Position numbers and translations under genes: made by a program. Positions 1 to 5,826 of a DNA stretch of 10,312 nucleotides are shown piece by piece (position 1 is the stretch's first letter; every line of letters starts with the position of its first letter). Below the pieces are notes generated by a model that was not told the origin of the DNA, ran no database searches, and saw only the letters and a list, made by a program, of their open reading frames with translations. The stretch comes from Acidobacteriota bacterium (GTDB lineage: Bacteria; Acidobacteriota; Vicinamibacteria; Vicinamibacterales; 2-12-FULL-66-21): NCBI GenBank assembly GCA_013817065.1, contig JACDDJ010000042.1, positions 1 through 10,312 of the forward strand, given 5' to 3'.

Positions 1-1
1 T

Positions 2-1264
2 CTCGTCTGGAGGGACCGGTTCGCGCACCGGGGATTCCCGGTGTCGCTGCCGGTGACTCTTCCCCGCCTTCCGGCCGGATGGAGATCAACGAGCACTCCG
101 CCGCGCCACGCGGGCGCGACAGGGCCTGCTGGCGCAGGTCGCAAGAATGTGGTCGTCGTCGTCCGGTTGCCGAGGCTGCGGCTGCCGGGGCCGGGTCTGC
201 TCGACCGCTACATCGCCATTCTGTACCTGCGGCTGGCCGGACTTTCCTTCCTTGGGCTCCTCGGACTCTTTCATATCTCCACGTTCCTCGATAAGTCGGA
301 GAAGGTTTTCAAGGGAGACGCGAGCGTCGGCTTGCTGCTGCAGTACCTGCTCTACATGACGCCGCAGTTTGTTTATTACGTGGTGCCGCTGGCGGTGCTC
401 TTGAGCGCGCTGATTACCTTCGGCATGCTCGCGCGTTCGAGCGAGCTCACGGTCATGAAGGCGTGCGGGATCAGCCTTTACCGGGTGTCGATGCCGATCC
501 TCGCGATGTCCCTGGTCGGGAGCGCGATTCTCTTTGGCCTCGAGCAGAGGATCCTGGCGGATGCCAACCGGAAGGCCGAGGCAACAGATCGCGAGATCCG
601 GGACCTCCCGCAGCAGAACCTCAATCCCCTGAACCGGCGCTGGATCATCGCCAGGGACGGCAGCATCTATCATTACGGCTTCTATGATTCGCCGCGCCAG
701 ACCCTGACCAACCTGTCGATTTACAAGCCAGCGGCCGACACGTGGCGGCTCGATAGCATCACGCACGCCATCACCGTCCAGCATCGGCGGCAGGTCTGGA
801 CCGGAACGAATGGATGGGCCCGGGATTACAGCTCGGGGGCGCCACGGTTCGACGCGTTCGAGTCGCGCGCGCTCGCTCTCGAAGGCCCCGAGTACTTCGG
901 CACGAGTGCCCCGATCGCCGAGCTCATGACGGTCCCCGAGTTGCGGGCCCACATCGCCGAGCTCTCCGACAGCGGCGTCAACGTCGTCCCGCTCGCCGTC
1001 GAACTTCAGCGGAAGCTGGCGTTTCCCTTCGTCACCGTCGTGATGTCGCTGCTGGCGATCCCGTTTGGAGTAACGACCGGCCGTCGCGGCGCGCTCTACG
1101 GCATTGGGATCGGGATTGTCCTCGCCCTCGCCTACTGGGTTGTTCTCCACGTCTTCCTGGCCATCGGTGGCGCCGGCTTGCTGCCTCCGTTTCTCGCCGG
1201 CTGGAGCGCCAACATCATCGTTGCGGGCGCTGCAATCTACCTGCTGCTCAACACAAAGACCTGA
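2..1264 (+). CDS. lptG: LptF/LptG-family LPS export permease (LptG part; 5' end outside window)
   Basis: Inner-membrane permease of the LptB2FG ABC transporter, which extracts lipopolysaccharide from the inner membrane and feeds it to the periplasmic Lpt bridge. Counting from the in-frame GTG at 41, an LLDRY motif at residues 53-57 matches the start of classical LptG (VLDRY in E. coli). Then come membrane segments near 58-82 and 98-130, the family signature MLARSSELTVMKACGIS (129-145), a third segment near 150-168, a periplasmic beta-rich domain (about 170-320) and three final segments (about 325-405). This is a complete LptG layout. The frame stays open to the left edge, with no ATG or clear ribosome site, and codons 2-40 read LVWRDRFAHRGFP, like the cytoplasmic tail after a last membrane helix. 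I therefore infer the C-terminal half of a fused LptF-LptG protein. A separate gene starting at GTG 41 or GTG 149 remains possible. The family call is firm; the start is not. Confidence 0.9.
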   Translation, partial: LVWRDRFAHRGFPVSLPVTLPRLPAGWRSTSTPPRHAGATGPAGAGRKNVVVVVRLPRLRLPGPGLLDRYIAILYLRLAGLSFLGLLGLFHISTFLDKSEKVFKGDASVGLLLQYLLYMTPQFVYYVVPLAVLLSALITFGMLARSSELTVMKACGISLYRVSMPILAMSLVGSAILFGLEQRILADANRKAEATDREIRDLPQQNLNPLNRRWIIARDGSIYHYGFYDSPRQTLTNLSIYKPAADTWRLDSITHAITVQHRRQVWTGTNGWARDYSSGAPRFDAFESRALALEGPEYFGTSAPIAELMTVPELRAHIAELSDSGVNVVPLAVELQRKLAFPFVTVVMSLLAIPFGVTTGRRGALYGIGIGIVLALAYWVVLHVFLAIGGAGLLPPFLAGWSANIIVAGAAIYLLLNTKT

Positions 1265-1284
1265 GCGCGCGCCTGGGCGCGCGC
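1265..1284 (+). terminator. GC-rich hairpin directly after the lptG stop codon
   Basis: GCGCGCGCC (1265-1273) is followed by TG and then GGCGCGCGC (1276-1284), a perfect 9-bp inverted repeat starting at the base after the TGA stop. With a realistic 4-nt loop the stem is 8 bp of pure G-C. No U-tract follows, so it is not a canonical intrinsic terminator. It may act as a Rho-assisted terminator or 3'-end stabiliser. The hairpin is seen; termination is inferred. Confidence 0.45.
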
Positions 1285-1289
1285 AGCTT

Positions 1290-1353
1290 CCAACCCCCAA
1301 CCTCCAACTTCCAACCCTCCGACCTGCAACTTCCAATGCCCAACTACCAATAG
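1290..1353 (+). repeat. Degenerate 7-bp tandem repeat, consensus CCAACYY, nine units
   Basis: Units begin at 1290, 1297, 1304, 1311, 1319, 1326, 1333, 1340 and 1347, so every step is 7 bp except one of 8. Seven units begin CCAA; the fifth begins CCGA and the sixth GCAA, and the last positions vary between C, T, A and G. The array fills the space between the lptG hairpin and the palindrome before the GntR gene. It is far less G-rich on this strand than its surroundings and is not convincingly coding in any frame. Heptameric short tandem repeats are known from cyanobacterial intergenic regions; whether this is a comparable family is unknown. Function unknown. Confidence 0.75.
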
Positions 1354-1383
1354 ATACCTAGATGGCTAGTTAACTAGTGGTAT
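1354..1383 (+). promoter_or_regulatory. Candidate GntR operator/promoter: palindrome with phased CTAG motifs
   Basis: The perfect 12-bp palindrome CTAGTTAACTAG occupies 1366-1377. A third CTAG lies at 1358-1361, so CTAG recurs at 1358, 1366 and 1374, exactly 8 bp apart. ATACC (1354-1358) and GGTAT (1379-1383) form an outer inverted pair about a slightly different centre. The element ends 8 bp before the ATG at 1392 of a GntR-family regulator. Dimeric GntR proteins bind short palindromes and often repress their own gene, so an autoregulatory operator is the natural reading. No convincing -10/-35 pair could be fixed; AT-rich hexamers such as TAGATA (1351-1356) are possible -10 elements. Confidence 0.5.
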
Positions 1384-1391
1384 CCTCGGGC

Positions 1392-1781
1392 ATGTTGCTA
1401 ATGGAACTGGATCCGGCCGACCAGCGCCCCGTTTACCGCCAGATCGTCGAGGAAATCGAACGCTGCGTCGCCGTCGGCGTGATGCGCCCGGACGAGGCTC
1501 TGCCGGCCGCTTCCACGCTCGCGAAGGATTTGAAGATCAACATCAACACCGTCCAGCACGCCTACCGGACGTTGGCGCAGGAGGGGACGGTCTACATCAA
1601 GCGGGGGCTGGGGACGTTCGTCTCCCCTACTCCGAAAGAGAACCGCCAGAGGACCGCCGTGGCGGCCCGTCGGATCGCCGAGCGGATGCTGAGGGAAGGG
1701 TTCAAGCACGGACTGCTGGCGAGCGACCTGATCGCGGCGCTGCATGAGATCGCGCCTAAATCCAAAGGCTCTCACTCCTGA
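1392..1781 (+). CDS. GntR-family transcriptional regulator, YtrA-like
   Basis: Small DNA-binding repressor-type protein of 129 residues. Residues 12-78 form the GntR winged helix: PVYRQIVEEI opens it, LPAASTLAKDLKININTVQHA is the helix-turn-helix, and a wing ends in RGLGTFVSP. Only about 50 residues follow, predicted as two helices (87-104 and 108-121). This is the short YtrA-type arrangement with a dimerisation tail and no FadR or UTRA ligand domain. Start choice is uncertain: ATG 1392, ATG 1401 and GTG 1377 are all in frame and none has a clear Shine-Dalgarno. GTG 1377 overlaps the palindrome, so 1392 is preferred. YtrA-type regulators normally lead an operon with ABC transporter genes. Here the next gene is convergent (29 bp between stops), so this copy is solitary. 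Autoregulation through the upstream palindrome is likely; any other target is unknown. Confidence 0.9.
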   Translation: MLLMELDPADQRPVYRQIVEEIERCVAVGVMRPDEALPAASTLAKDLKININTVQHAYRTLAQEGTVYIKRGLGTFVSPTPKENRQRTAVAARRIAERMLREGFKHGLLASDLIAALHEIAPKSKGSHS

Positions 1782-1810
1782 TCCCGTTCGGCGAGCCGTG
1801 ACTTCCTGAT

Positions 1811-3370
1811 CTACCGGCGTCGACTCAGTTCTCGGATGGTGAAGCTGCCCGAGTCAGCCGGCCTGGCATTCACCAGGTCCACGACAAACAGAACCGATAC
1901 AGCGGTCGAGGCAGCTGGCATGACGGCACCGGACCGGTCAGCAGAAGTCATGTCCTGAACCCGGATCGCCGCCTGTCGCTCGACTCGATCGAGATAGACC
2001 GACTTCACCCATCGCGCGCCGTCCGCAAAGCGCAGCTGCACCGAGACACGCATCGGACGGTCGGCGGAGGCTTCAAACAACAACCGCGTGAAGGGCGCAT
2101 GGCCCGCTGCCAGATCAGCGGCGGCCGCGACGAACTGACTACTTCGACCATCGGCGAGCACATAGTTGAAGGACATGCTTCCATCTTTTGCTGATACCTG
2201 GGCGGAGGAACCCGGATCCTTCTCGACCCGCCATTGCGAACTCAGGGGTACAGGTACCGCCTCGACGAGATCCGGAGGCGACGGAGGCTGCGGAAGCCGG
2301 CGCGGACCTGACCAGTTGCTGACCACCCAGGGAACGGGCGGACTTCCCGGCGCGCGGCCGAGCCGGATCTCCAGGCGGCTGCGTCCGTCGTTCTCGACCG
2401 GATCCAGACGTCCCCCATTCGGCAACGGTGACGCCAGTTCGAAGACTCCGTCATCCAAGCGCCTTCGCAGGAAAACGCCGGTGGCGATCGCGTCGATCGT
2501 CGAGTACACACTCCCCTGCCGAATCGCGTCGAATACGAGCCGCGCATCAGAGGACGCGGTCCCGTCAAGGGGGCGCTCCACCAGCACGGTGTTTGACAGC
2601 GTCCGGAAGCTCGATTCGTAACTCGGACCGACGCCGAGCTTTGCCGCGCGCCCCTCTCCGTTCCGCCGTCCCGCGCCATGGGCATCCGCAGCTGCAAGCG
2701 CGGTGATCGATCCCGACCGCTCCAGAGCATCCCACTGCCTCAGCGTTGCGACGGGCCGATCCAGAAGCGACGCGATCGCGGCGGCCGGGCGCACTAAGTA
2801 GTCAAGCGGCAGACGGACCAGTCGAAGCGTTCCTTCATCACGCCACTCGGAGTCGAGGTTGATCCACTCGATCCCCTGGATCGGAGCAGACCAGTCGGAC
2901 CAGGCAAGCTCAGGACGAGGGTGATGCGGGTGTGCCGCGATGCCGAAACCGCCGAGCCGAGCGACATCTTCAACCACTGCCGCGGCGTCGCCGCCGAGCG
3001 GATACGGCGCCGCCGGCATGTCGATCGCGACGTAATGGCCACCGTTGGTGCTGACCTCGACCCCGTCAAGGCACAGGACGCCTTGGACATACTCGGGTGG
3101 TGGGTTCGGACGGCTGCCGTCCCCATGGTCGGTGAAGATGACAAACTGCAGACCGGCCCGCGCGGCAGCTGCCGCTACCGCCGCTCGGTCCCCGGAACCG
3201 TCGGACGTGGTGGTGTGGACGTGATAGGCGCCGCGGACCGTGCGGCGCACGAGCTCCGCGTCAACGCCTGGCGCAGGGATGCCGACCGATGATTCAGGAA
3301 GGGTTGCGAGCAGAAACAGAACGACGGCGGCCGATATGGCCGCCGTCGCTATGACGATCTTCTTCAACAT
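1811..3370 (-). CDS. Membrane-anchored PHP-domain metallohydrolase with C-terminal beta-sandwich-like domain
   Basis: Protein of 519 residues. Residues 4-23 form a hydrophobic N-terminal segment (signal anchor or signal peptide), so the enzyme probably acts in the periplasm. A PHP (polymerase and histidinol phosphatase) domain follows with its metal ligands visible: HVH (50-52), TDH (80-82), E105, H112, HPHH (147-150) and DAH (229-231). PHP enzymes hydrolyse phosphoesters with a multi-metal centre; this member's substrate cannot be read from sequence. Residues about 380-519 form a separate beta-rich region (ADGRSSQFVAAAADL, then RPMRVSVQLRF and LFVVDLVN) that resembles a jelly-roll or carbohydrate-binding fold; that is inference. 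The gene begins 45 bp after metK on the same strand, so co-transcription is plausible, though no good ribosome site precedes the ATG. It converges with the GntR gene. Confidence 0.82.
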   Translation of the reverse strand: MLKKIVIATAAISAAVVLFLLATLPESSVGIPAPGVDAELVRRTVRGAYHVHTTTSDGSGDRAAVAAAAARAGLQFVIFTDHGDGSRPNPPPEYVQGVLCLDGVEVSTNGGHYVAIDMPAAPYPLGGDAAAVVEDVARLGGFGIAAHPHHPRPELAWSDWSAPIQGIEWINLDSEWRDEGTLRLVRLPLDYLVRPAAAIASLLDRPVATLRQWDALERSGSITALAAADAHGAGRRNGEGRAAKLGVGPSYESSFRTLSNTVLVERPLDGTASSDARLVFDAIRQGSVYSTIDAIATGVFLRRRLDDGVFELASPLPNGGRLDPVENDGRSRLEIRLGRAPGSPPVPWVVSNWSGPRRLPQPPSPPDLVEAVPVPLSSQWRVEKDPGSSAQVSAKDGSMSFNYVLADGRSSQFVAAAADLAAGHAPFTRLLFEASADRPMRVSVQLRFADGARWVKSVYLDRVERQAAIRVQDMTSADRSGAVMPAASTAVSVLFVVDLVNARPADSGSFTIRELSRRR

Positions 3371-3415
3371 TCGCCGGAGAGTCTCAGGCGAGGCCGATCA
3401 TGGTCCGAGACCGTG

Positions 3416-4567
3416 CTACCGTCCCGCCGCGGCGCGGAGCGCGTTGGCCTTGTCGGTACGTTCCCAGGTGAACTCCGGCTCGGTGCGCCCGAAGTGCCCG
3501 AATGCCGCGGTCTTCTTATAAATCGGACGCCGCAGGTCGAGCGTCTCGATGATCCCGCGCGGCGTGAGATTGAAGTTCGCCCTCACAATGTCGCTGATCT
3601 TCTCGTCAGGGATGTGACCGCTGTTGTCGGTGTCGATCAGGACCGACACCGGTTCGGCCACGCCAATGGCATAGGCAAGCTGGACGGTCGCCCGATCCGC
3701 AAGGCCGGCGGCGACAATGTTCTTCGCCACGTAGCGCGCCATGTAGCAGGCCGAGCGGTCCACCTTCGTCGGATCCTTCCCCGAAAATGCGCCGCCGCCG
3801 TGTGGCGCCGCGCCGCCATAGGTGTCGACGATGATCTTGCGTCCGGTGACGCCGGCATCGCCGTGGGGCCCGCCGACCACGAAGCGCCCAGTCGGGTTGA
3901 TGAGGATGCGGGTCTTGCTGTCCATCATCTCGGCCGGGATCACCTTGTGGACGATCCGGTCCGTGATGTCCTCGCGCAGCGTTTCGTTCGACACCGTCGA
4001 GCTGTGCTGGGTGGAGACGACCACGGTGTCGACGCGAATCGGCTTCGGACCGTCGTACTCGATGCTGACCTGGGACTTGCCGTCCGGCCGAAGGTAATCG
4101 AGCCCGCCGGTGCGACGCGCCTCCGACAGACCGCGCACCAGCTTGTGCGCCAGCATGATCGGCATCGGCATCAACTCTTCGGTCTCGGTGCAGGCGTAGC
4201 CGAACATCAGGCCCTGGTCACCGGCGCCGCCGGTGTCCACACCCATCGCGATGTCAGGCGACTGGCTGTGGATCGACGAGAGCACGGCGCAGGTTTCGGC
4301 GTCGAAGCCATACTTCCCGCGGTTGTAGCCGATCTCGTTGATGGTGGCGCGGACGACGTCCTGGAAGTCAACGTACGCGCTGGTGGTGATTTCACCCGCC
4401 ACGATCGCGAGGCCCGTGGTGACGAGCGTTTCGCACGCGACACGGCTGACAGGATCCTGAGCGAGGATCGCATCGAGGATGGAATCGGAAATCTGGTCGG
4501 CGATCTTGTCGGGATGCCCCTCGGTCACCGACTCCGACGTGAAAAGATAGCGGCCCTTACGGCTCAT
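3416..4567 (-). CDS. metK: S-adenosylmethionine synthetase (methionine adenosyltransferase)
   Basis: Cytosolic enzyme that makes S-adenosylmethionine from ATP and L-methionine, releasing phosphate and pyrophosphate. At 383 residues it is the usual length for the bacterial family. Diagnostic motifs are intact: GHPDK (17-21) near the N-terminus, GAGDQG (114-119) in the ATP site and the glycine-rich phosphate loop GGGAFSGKD (257-265). The C-terminal RTEPEFTWERTDKA is also typical. The start ATG (4565-4567 on the reverse strand) is supported by AAAGGAG ending 4 nt upstream and by alignment of the MetK N-terminus. It is divergent from the DUF4342 gene across 99 bp. No SAM or SAH riboswitch is possible in the short leader, so methionine-pathway RNA control is not apparent. 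Nothing looks damaged. Confidence 0.98.
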   Translation of the reverse strand: MSRKGRYLFTSESVTEGHPDKIADQISDSILDAILAQDPVSRVACETLVTTGLAIVAGEITTSAYVDFQDVVRATINEIGYNRGKYGFDAETCAVLSSIHSQSPDIAMGVDTGGAGDQGLMFGYACTETEELMPMPIMLAHKLVRGLSEARRTGGLDYLRPDGKSQVSIEYDGPKPIRVDTVVVSTQHSSTVSNETLREDITDRIVHKVIPAEMMDSKTRILINPTGRFVVGGPHGDAGVTGRKIIVDTYGGAAPHGGGAFSGKDPTKVDRSACYMARYVAKNIVAAGLADRATVQLAYAIGVAEPVSVLIDTDNSGHIPDEKISDIVRANFNLTPRGIIETLDLRRPIYKKTAAFGHFGRTEPEFTWERTDKANALRAAAGR

Positions 4568-4666
4568 GCAACTCCTTTGGCAGTAACAAAACCCTTCAAG
4601 TCTACCGGATTCGCCGTCCCGACGTCACTGCGGAACCCCCGCGCCCCGGTTGCCGTCCTCTACAGC
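4568..4666. promoter_or_regulatory. Divergent metK / DUF4342 intergenic region with weak promoter candidates
   Basis: This 99-bp gap must hold the metK promoter and probably that of the DUF4342 gene. For metK (minus strand) a possible pair is GTGACG (4623-4628) and TAGACT (4599-4604), separated by 18 bp, giving a leader of about 25 nt with the AAAGGAG ribosome site at 4572-4578. For the plus strand, TTGGCA (4577-4582) is a good -35 but the best matching -10, TCTACC (4601-4606), is poor. The two sets would overlap face to face. These are eye matches only. Confidence 0.35.
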
Positions 4667-4951
4667 ATGAGAACGTTCTGGCCGAAGGTCGAAGGCACCA
4701 CGGATCAGGCGGTCGCGGAGATCAGACGGCTCGTTGCCGAAGGCAATGTGCGCCGCGTTGTCGTGAAGCAGCACGGCAAGACGGTTGCGGAGTTCCCCGT
4801 CACGGTTGGCGTGATTGGCGCGGTGCTGGCGCCAATGGCGGCCGCGATCGGTGCGCTGGCGGCGCTCCTCACCGATTGTTCAATCGAAGTCGAACGGACC
4901 GTCGAAACGGAGACGACCGTGACGGCCGTCGAGATCACCGACGTGGCCTAG
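4667..4951 (+). CDS. DUF4342 domain protein, small membrane-associated
   Basis: A 94-residue protein. The central part matches the DUF4342 pattern I know from Firmicutes and Acidobacteriota: a charged N-terminal helix (residues 10-25), EGNVRRVVVKQHGKTVAEFP (25-44), then a hydrophobic Gly/Ala-rich stretch (45-69) containing VTVGVIGAVLAP and IGALAALLT, and a short beta-like tail with IEVER (73-77). The hydrophobic stretch could span or dock on the membrane. Residues 78-94 are a Thr/Glu-rich tail. Biological function is unknown. The frame stays open far upstream antisense to metK, but the family N-terminus fits ATG 4667; no Shine-Dalgarno is visible, so a leaderless or weakly translated message is possible. 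Its TAG stop interlocks with that of xerD on the other strand in one CTAG, leaving no room for a terminator between them. Confidence 0.82.
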   Translation: MRTFWPKVEGTTDQAVAEIRRLVAEGNVRRVVVKQHGKTVAEFPVTVGVIGAVLAPMAAAIGALAALLTDCSIEVERTVETETTVTAVEITDVA

Positions 4952-5826
4952 TCGCGCGGGTGGAACTTGTCGTAGACAGCCCGCAGCCTGGCCTCGAGAA
5001 CGTGCGTGTAGATCTGCGTAGTGGACAGGTCCGCGTGTCCGAGCATCACCTGGATCATTCTCAAGTCGGCACCGCGCTCGAGCAGGTGCGTGGCAAAGGA
5101 GTGGCGCAACACGTGCGGGCTCAGTTCTCGCGACAGGCCTGCGGACTTGCCGTAAGCCTTGAGTACTTTCCAGAAGCCCACTCGCGACAAGGGGCCGCCG
5201 TCCCGTGCGTTGACGAACAGCCACGGCGAGGTGCGCTTCTTCAAGAGCGGTGTGCGTCCGTCCCGCATGTACCGTCTCACCCACTCGGCCGCGTTCTGAC
5301 CGAGCGGCACCATCCGCTGCTTGTCGCCCTTGCCGACGCAGGTGAGGTAACCTTCCTCGAGATTCAGATCTCCGGCGCGCAGGCTGATCAACTCGCTGAC
5401 GCGAAGCCCGGTGGCATAGAGCAGTTCGATCAATGCCTTATCCCGAAGTCCCCTCGGCGTCGCCGGATCCGGCTGCTCGAGCAACAGGTCCACCTCTTCG
5501 AGGCTGAGGAACTTCGGCAGTGCCGGCCACGCACGCGGTGAGCGAAGATCGTCGGCGGGATTCGCCGGCAGCTTGCGTTCGACCGCGATGAACTTGTAGA
5601 GACCCCGGACGCAGGCAACACTGCGGGCGACGGACCGCGGCGCCAGCCCGGAAGCCATCCGGCCGCGCACGAACCCTTCGAGATCACGACGATCGAGCGC
5701 TTCCACCGCCACTCCCCGCTTCTCGGCGAAGGCGGCGAGATGAGTGAGATCCCGCGCGTAGCTCTCGAGCGTGTTCGCTGACATCCTGCGCACGTCCCGG
5801 AGGTACGCAAGGTAGCTGTCGATCAT
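4948..5826 (-). CDS. xerD: Site-specific tyrosine recombinase XerD
   Basis: Tyrosine recombinase that, with XerC, resolves chromosome dimers at dif under FtsK control. Length is 292 residues against about 298 in E. coli. Residues 1-85 are the SAM-like core-binding domain (MIDSYLAYLRDVRRMSANTL). The catalytic domain carries R142 (ATGLRVSEL), K166 (GKGDKQR), H238 and R241 (LSPHVLRHSFATHL), H264 (LGHADLSTT) and Y273 (QIYTH). Their mutual spacings equal those of E. coli XerD R148, K172, H244, R247, H270 and Y279. The start is ATG 5824-5826: it has AAGGGAGG (5833-5840) 6 nt upstream and forms an ATGA overlap with the preceding gene. The frame is open further up to 6174, but that extension lies inside the neighbouring gene and has no recombinase similarity. 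Translational coupling to the Bat-like genes is likely. XerC is less likely on sequence style but not formally excluded. Confidence 0.95.
   Translation of the reverse strand: MIDSYLAYLRDVRRMSANTLESYARDLTHLAAFAEKRGVAVEALDRRDLEGFVRGRMASGLAPRSVARSVACVRGLYKFIAVERKLPANPADDLRSPRAWPALPKFLSLEEVDLLLEQPDPATPRGLRDKALIELLYATGLRVSELISLRAGDLNLEEGYLTCVGKGDKQRMVPLGQNAAEWVRRYMRDGRTPLLKKRTSPWLFVNARDGGPLSRVGFWKVLKAYGKSAGLSRELSPHVLRHSFATHLLERGADLRMIQVMLGHADLSTTQIYTHVLEARLRAVYDKFHPRD

Noticed and set aside
86..1336. Minus-strand open frame of 416 codons opposite lptG
   Set aside because: Arg/Asp/Gln-rich with no recognisable domain; it mirrors the convincing LptG frame, as expected for high-GC antisense frames.
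1782..1810. Possible bidirectional terminator between the GntR and PHP genes
   Set aside because: Only CGGC-GA-GCCG (1789-1798), a 4-bp stem with a 2-nt loop and no T-tract, was found; too weak to call.
3371..3415. Possible terminator or regulatory hairpin between metK and the PHP gene
   Set aside because: Only 4-5 bp stems (for example GGTC-TCG-GACC) are present and no U-tract, so I see no supported signal in this 45-bp gap.
3413..4666. Long plus-strand open frame antisense to metK, continuous with the DUF4342 gene
   Set aside because: The metK coding sequence opposite is unquestionable, and DUF4342 homology starts only after ATG 4667. The upstream part is an antisense shadow rich in Val, Asp, Arg and His.
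4948..5826. Integrase of a mobile element
   Set aside because: Length and catalytic spacing match housekeeping XerD, it sits in a coupled operon, and no attachment-site repeats, tRNA or phage genes are nearby.
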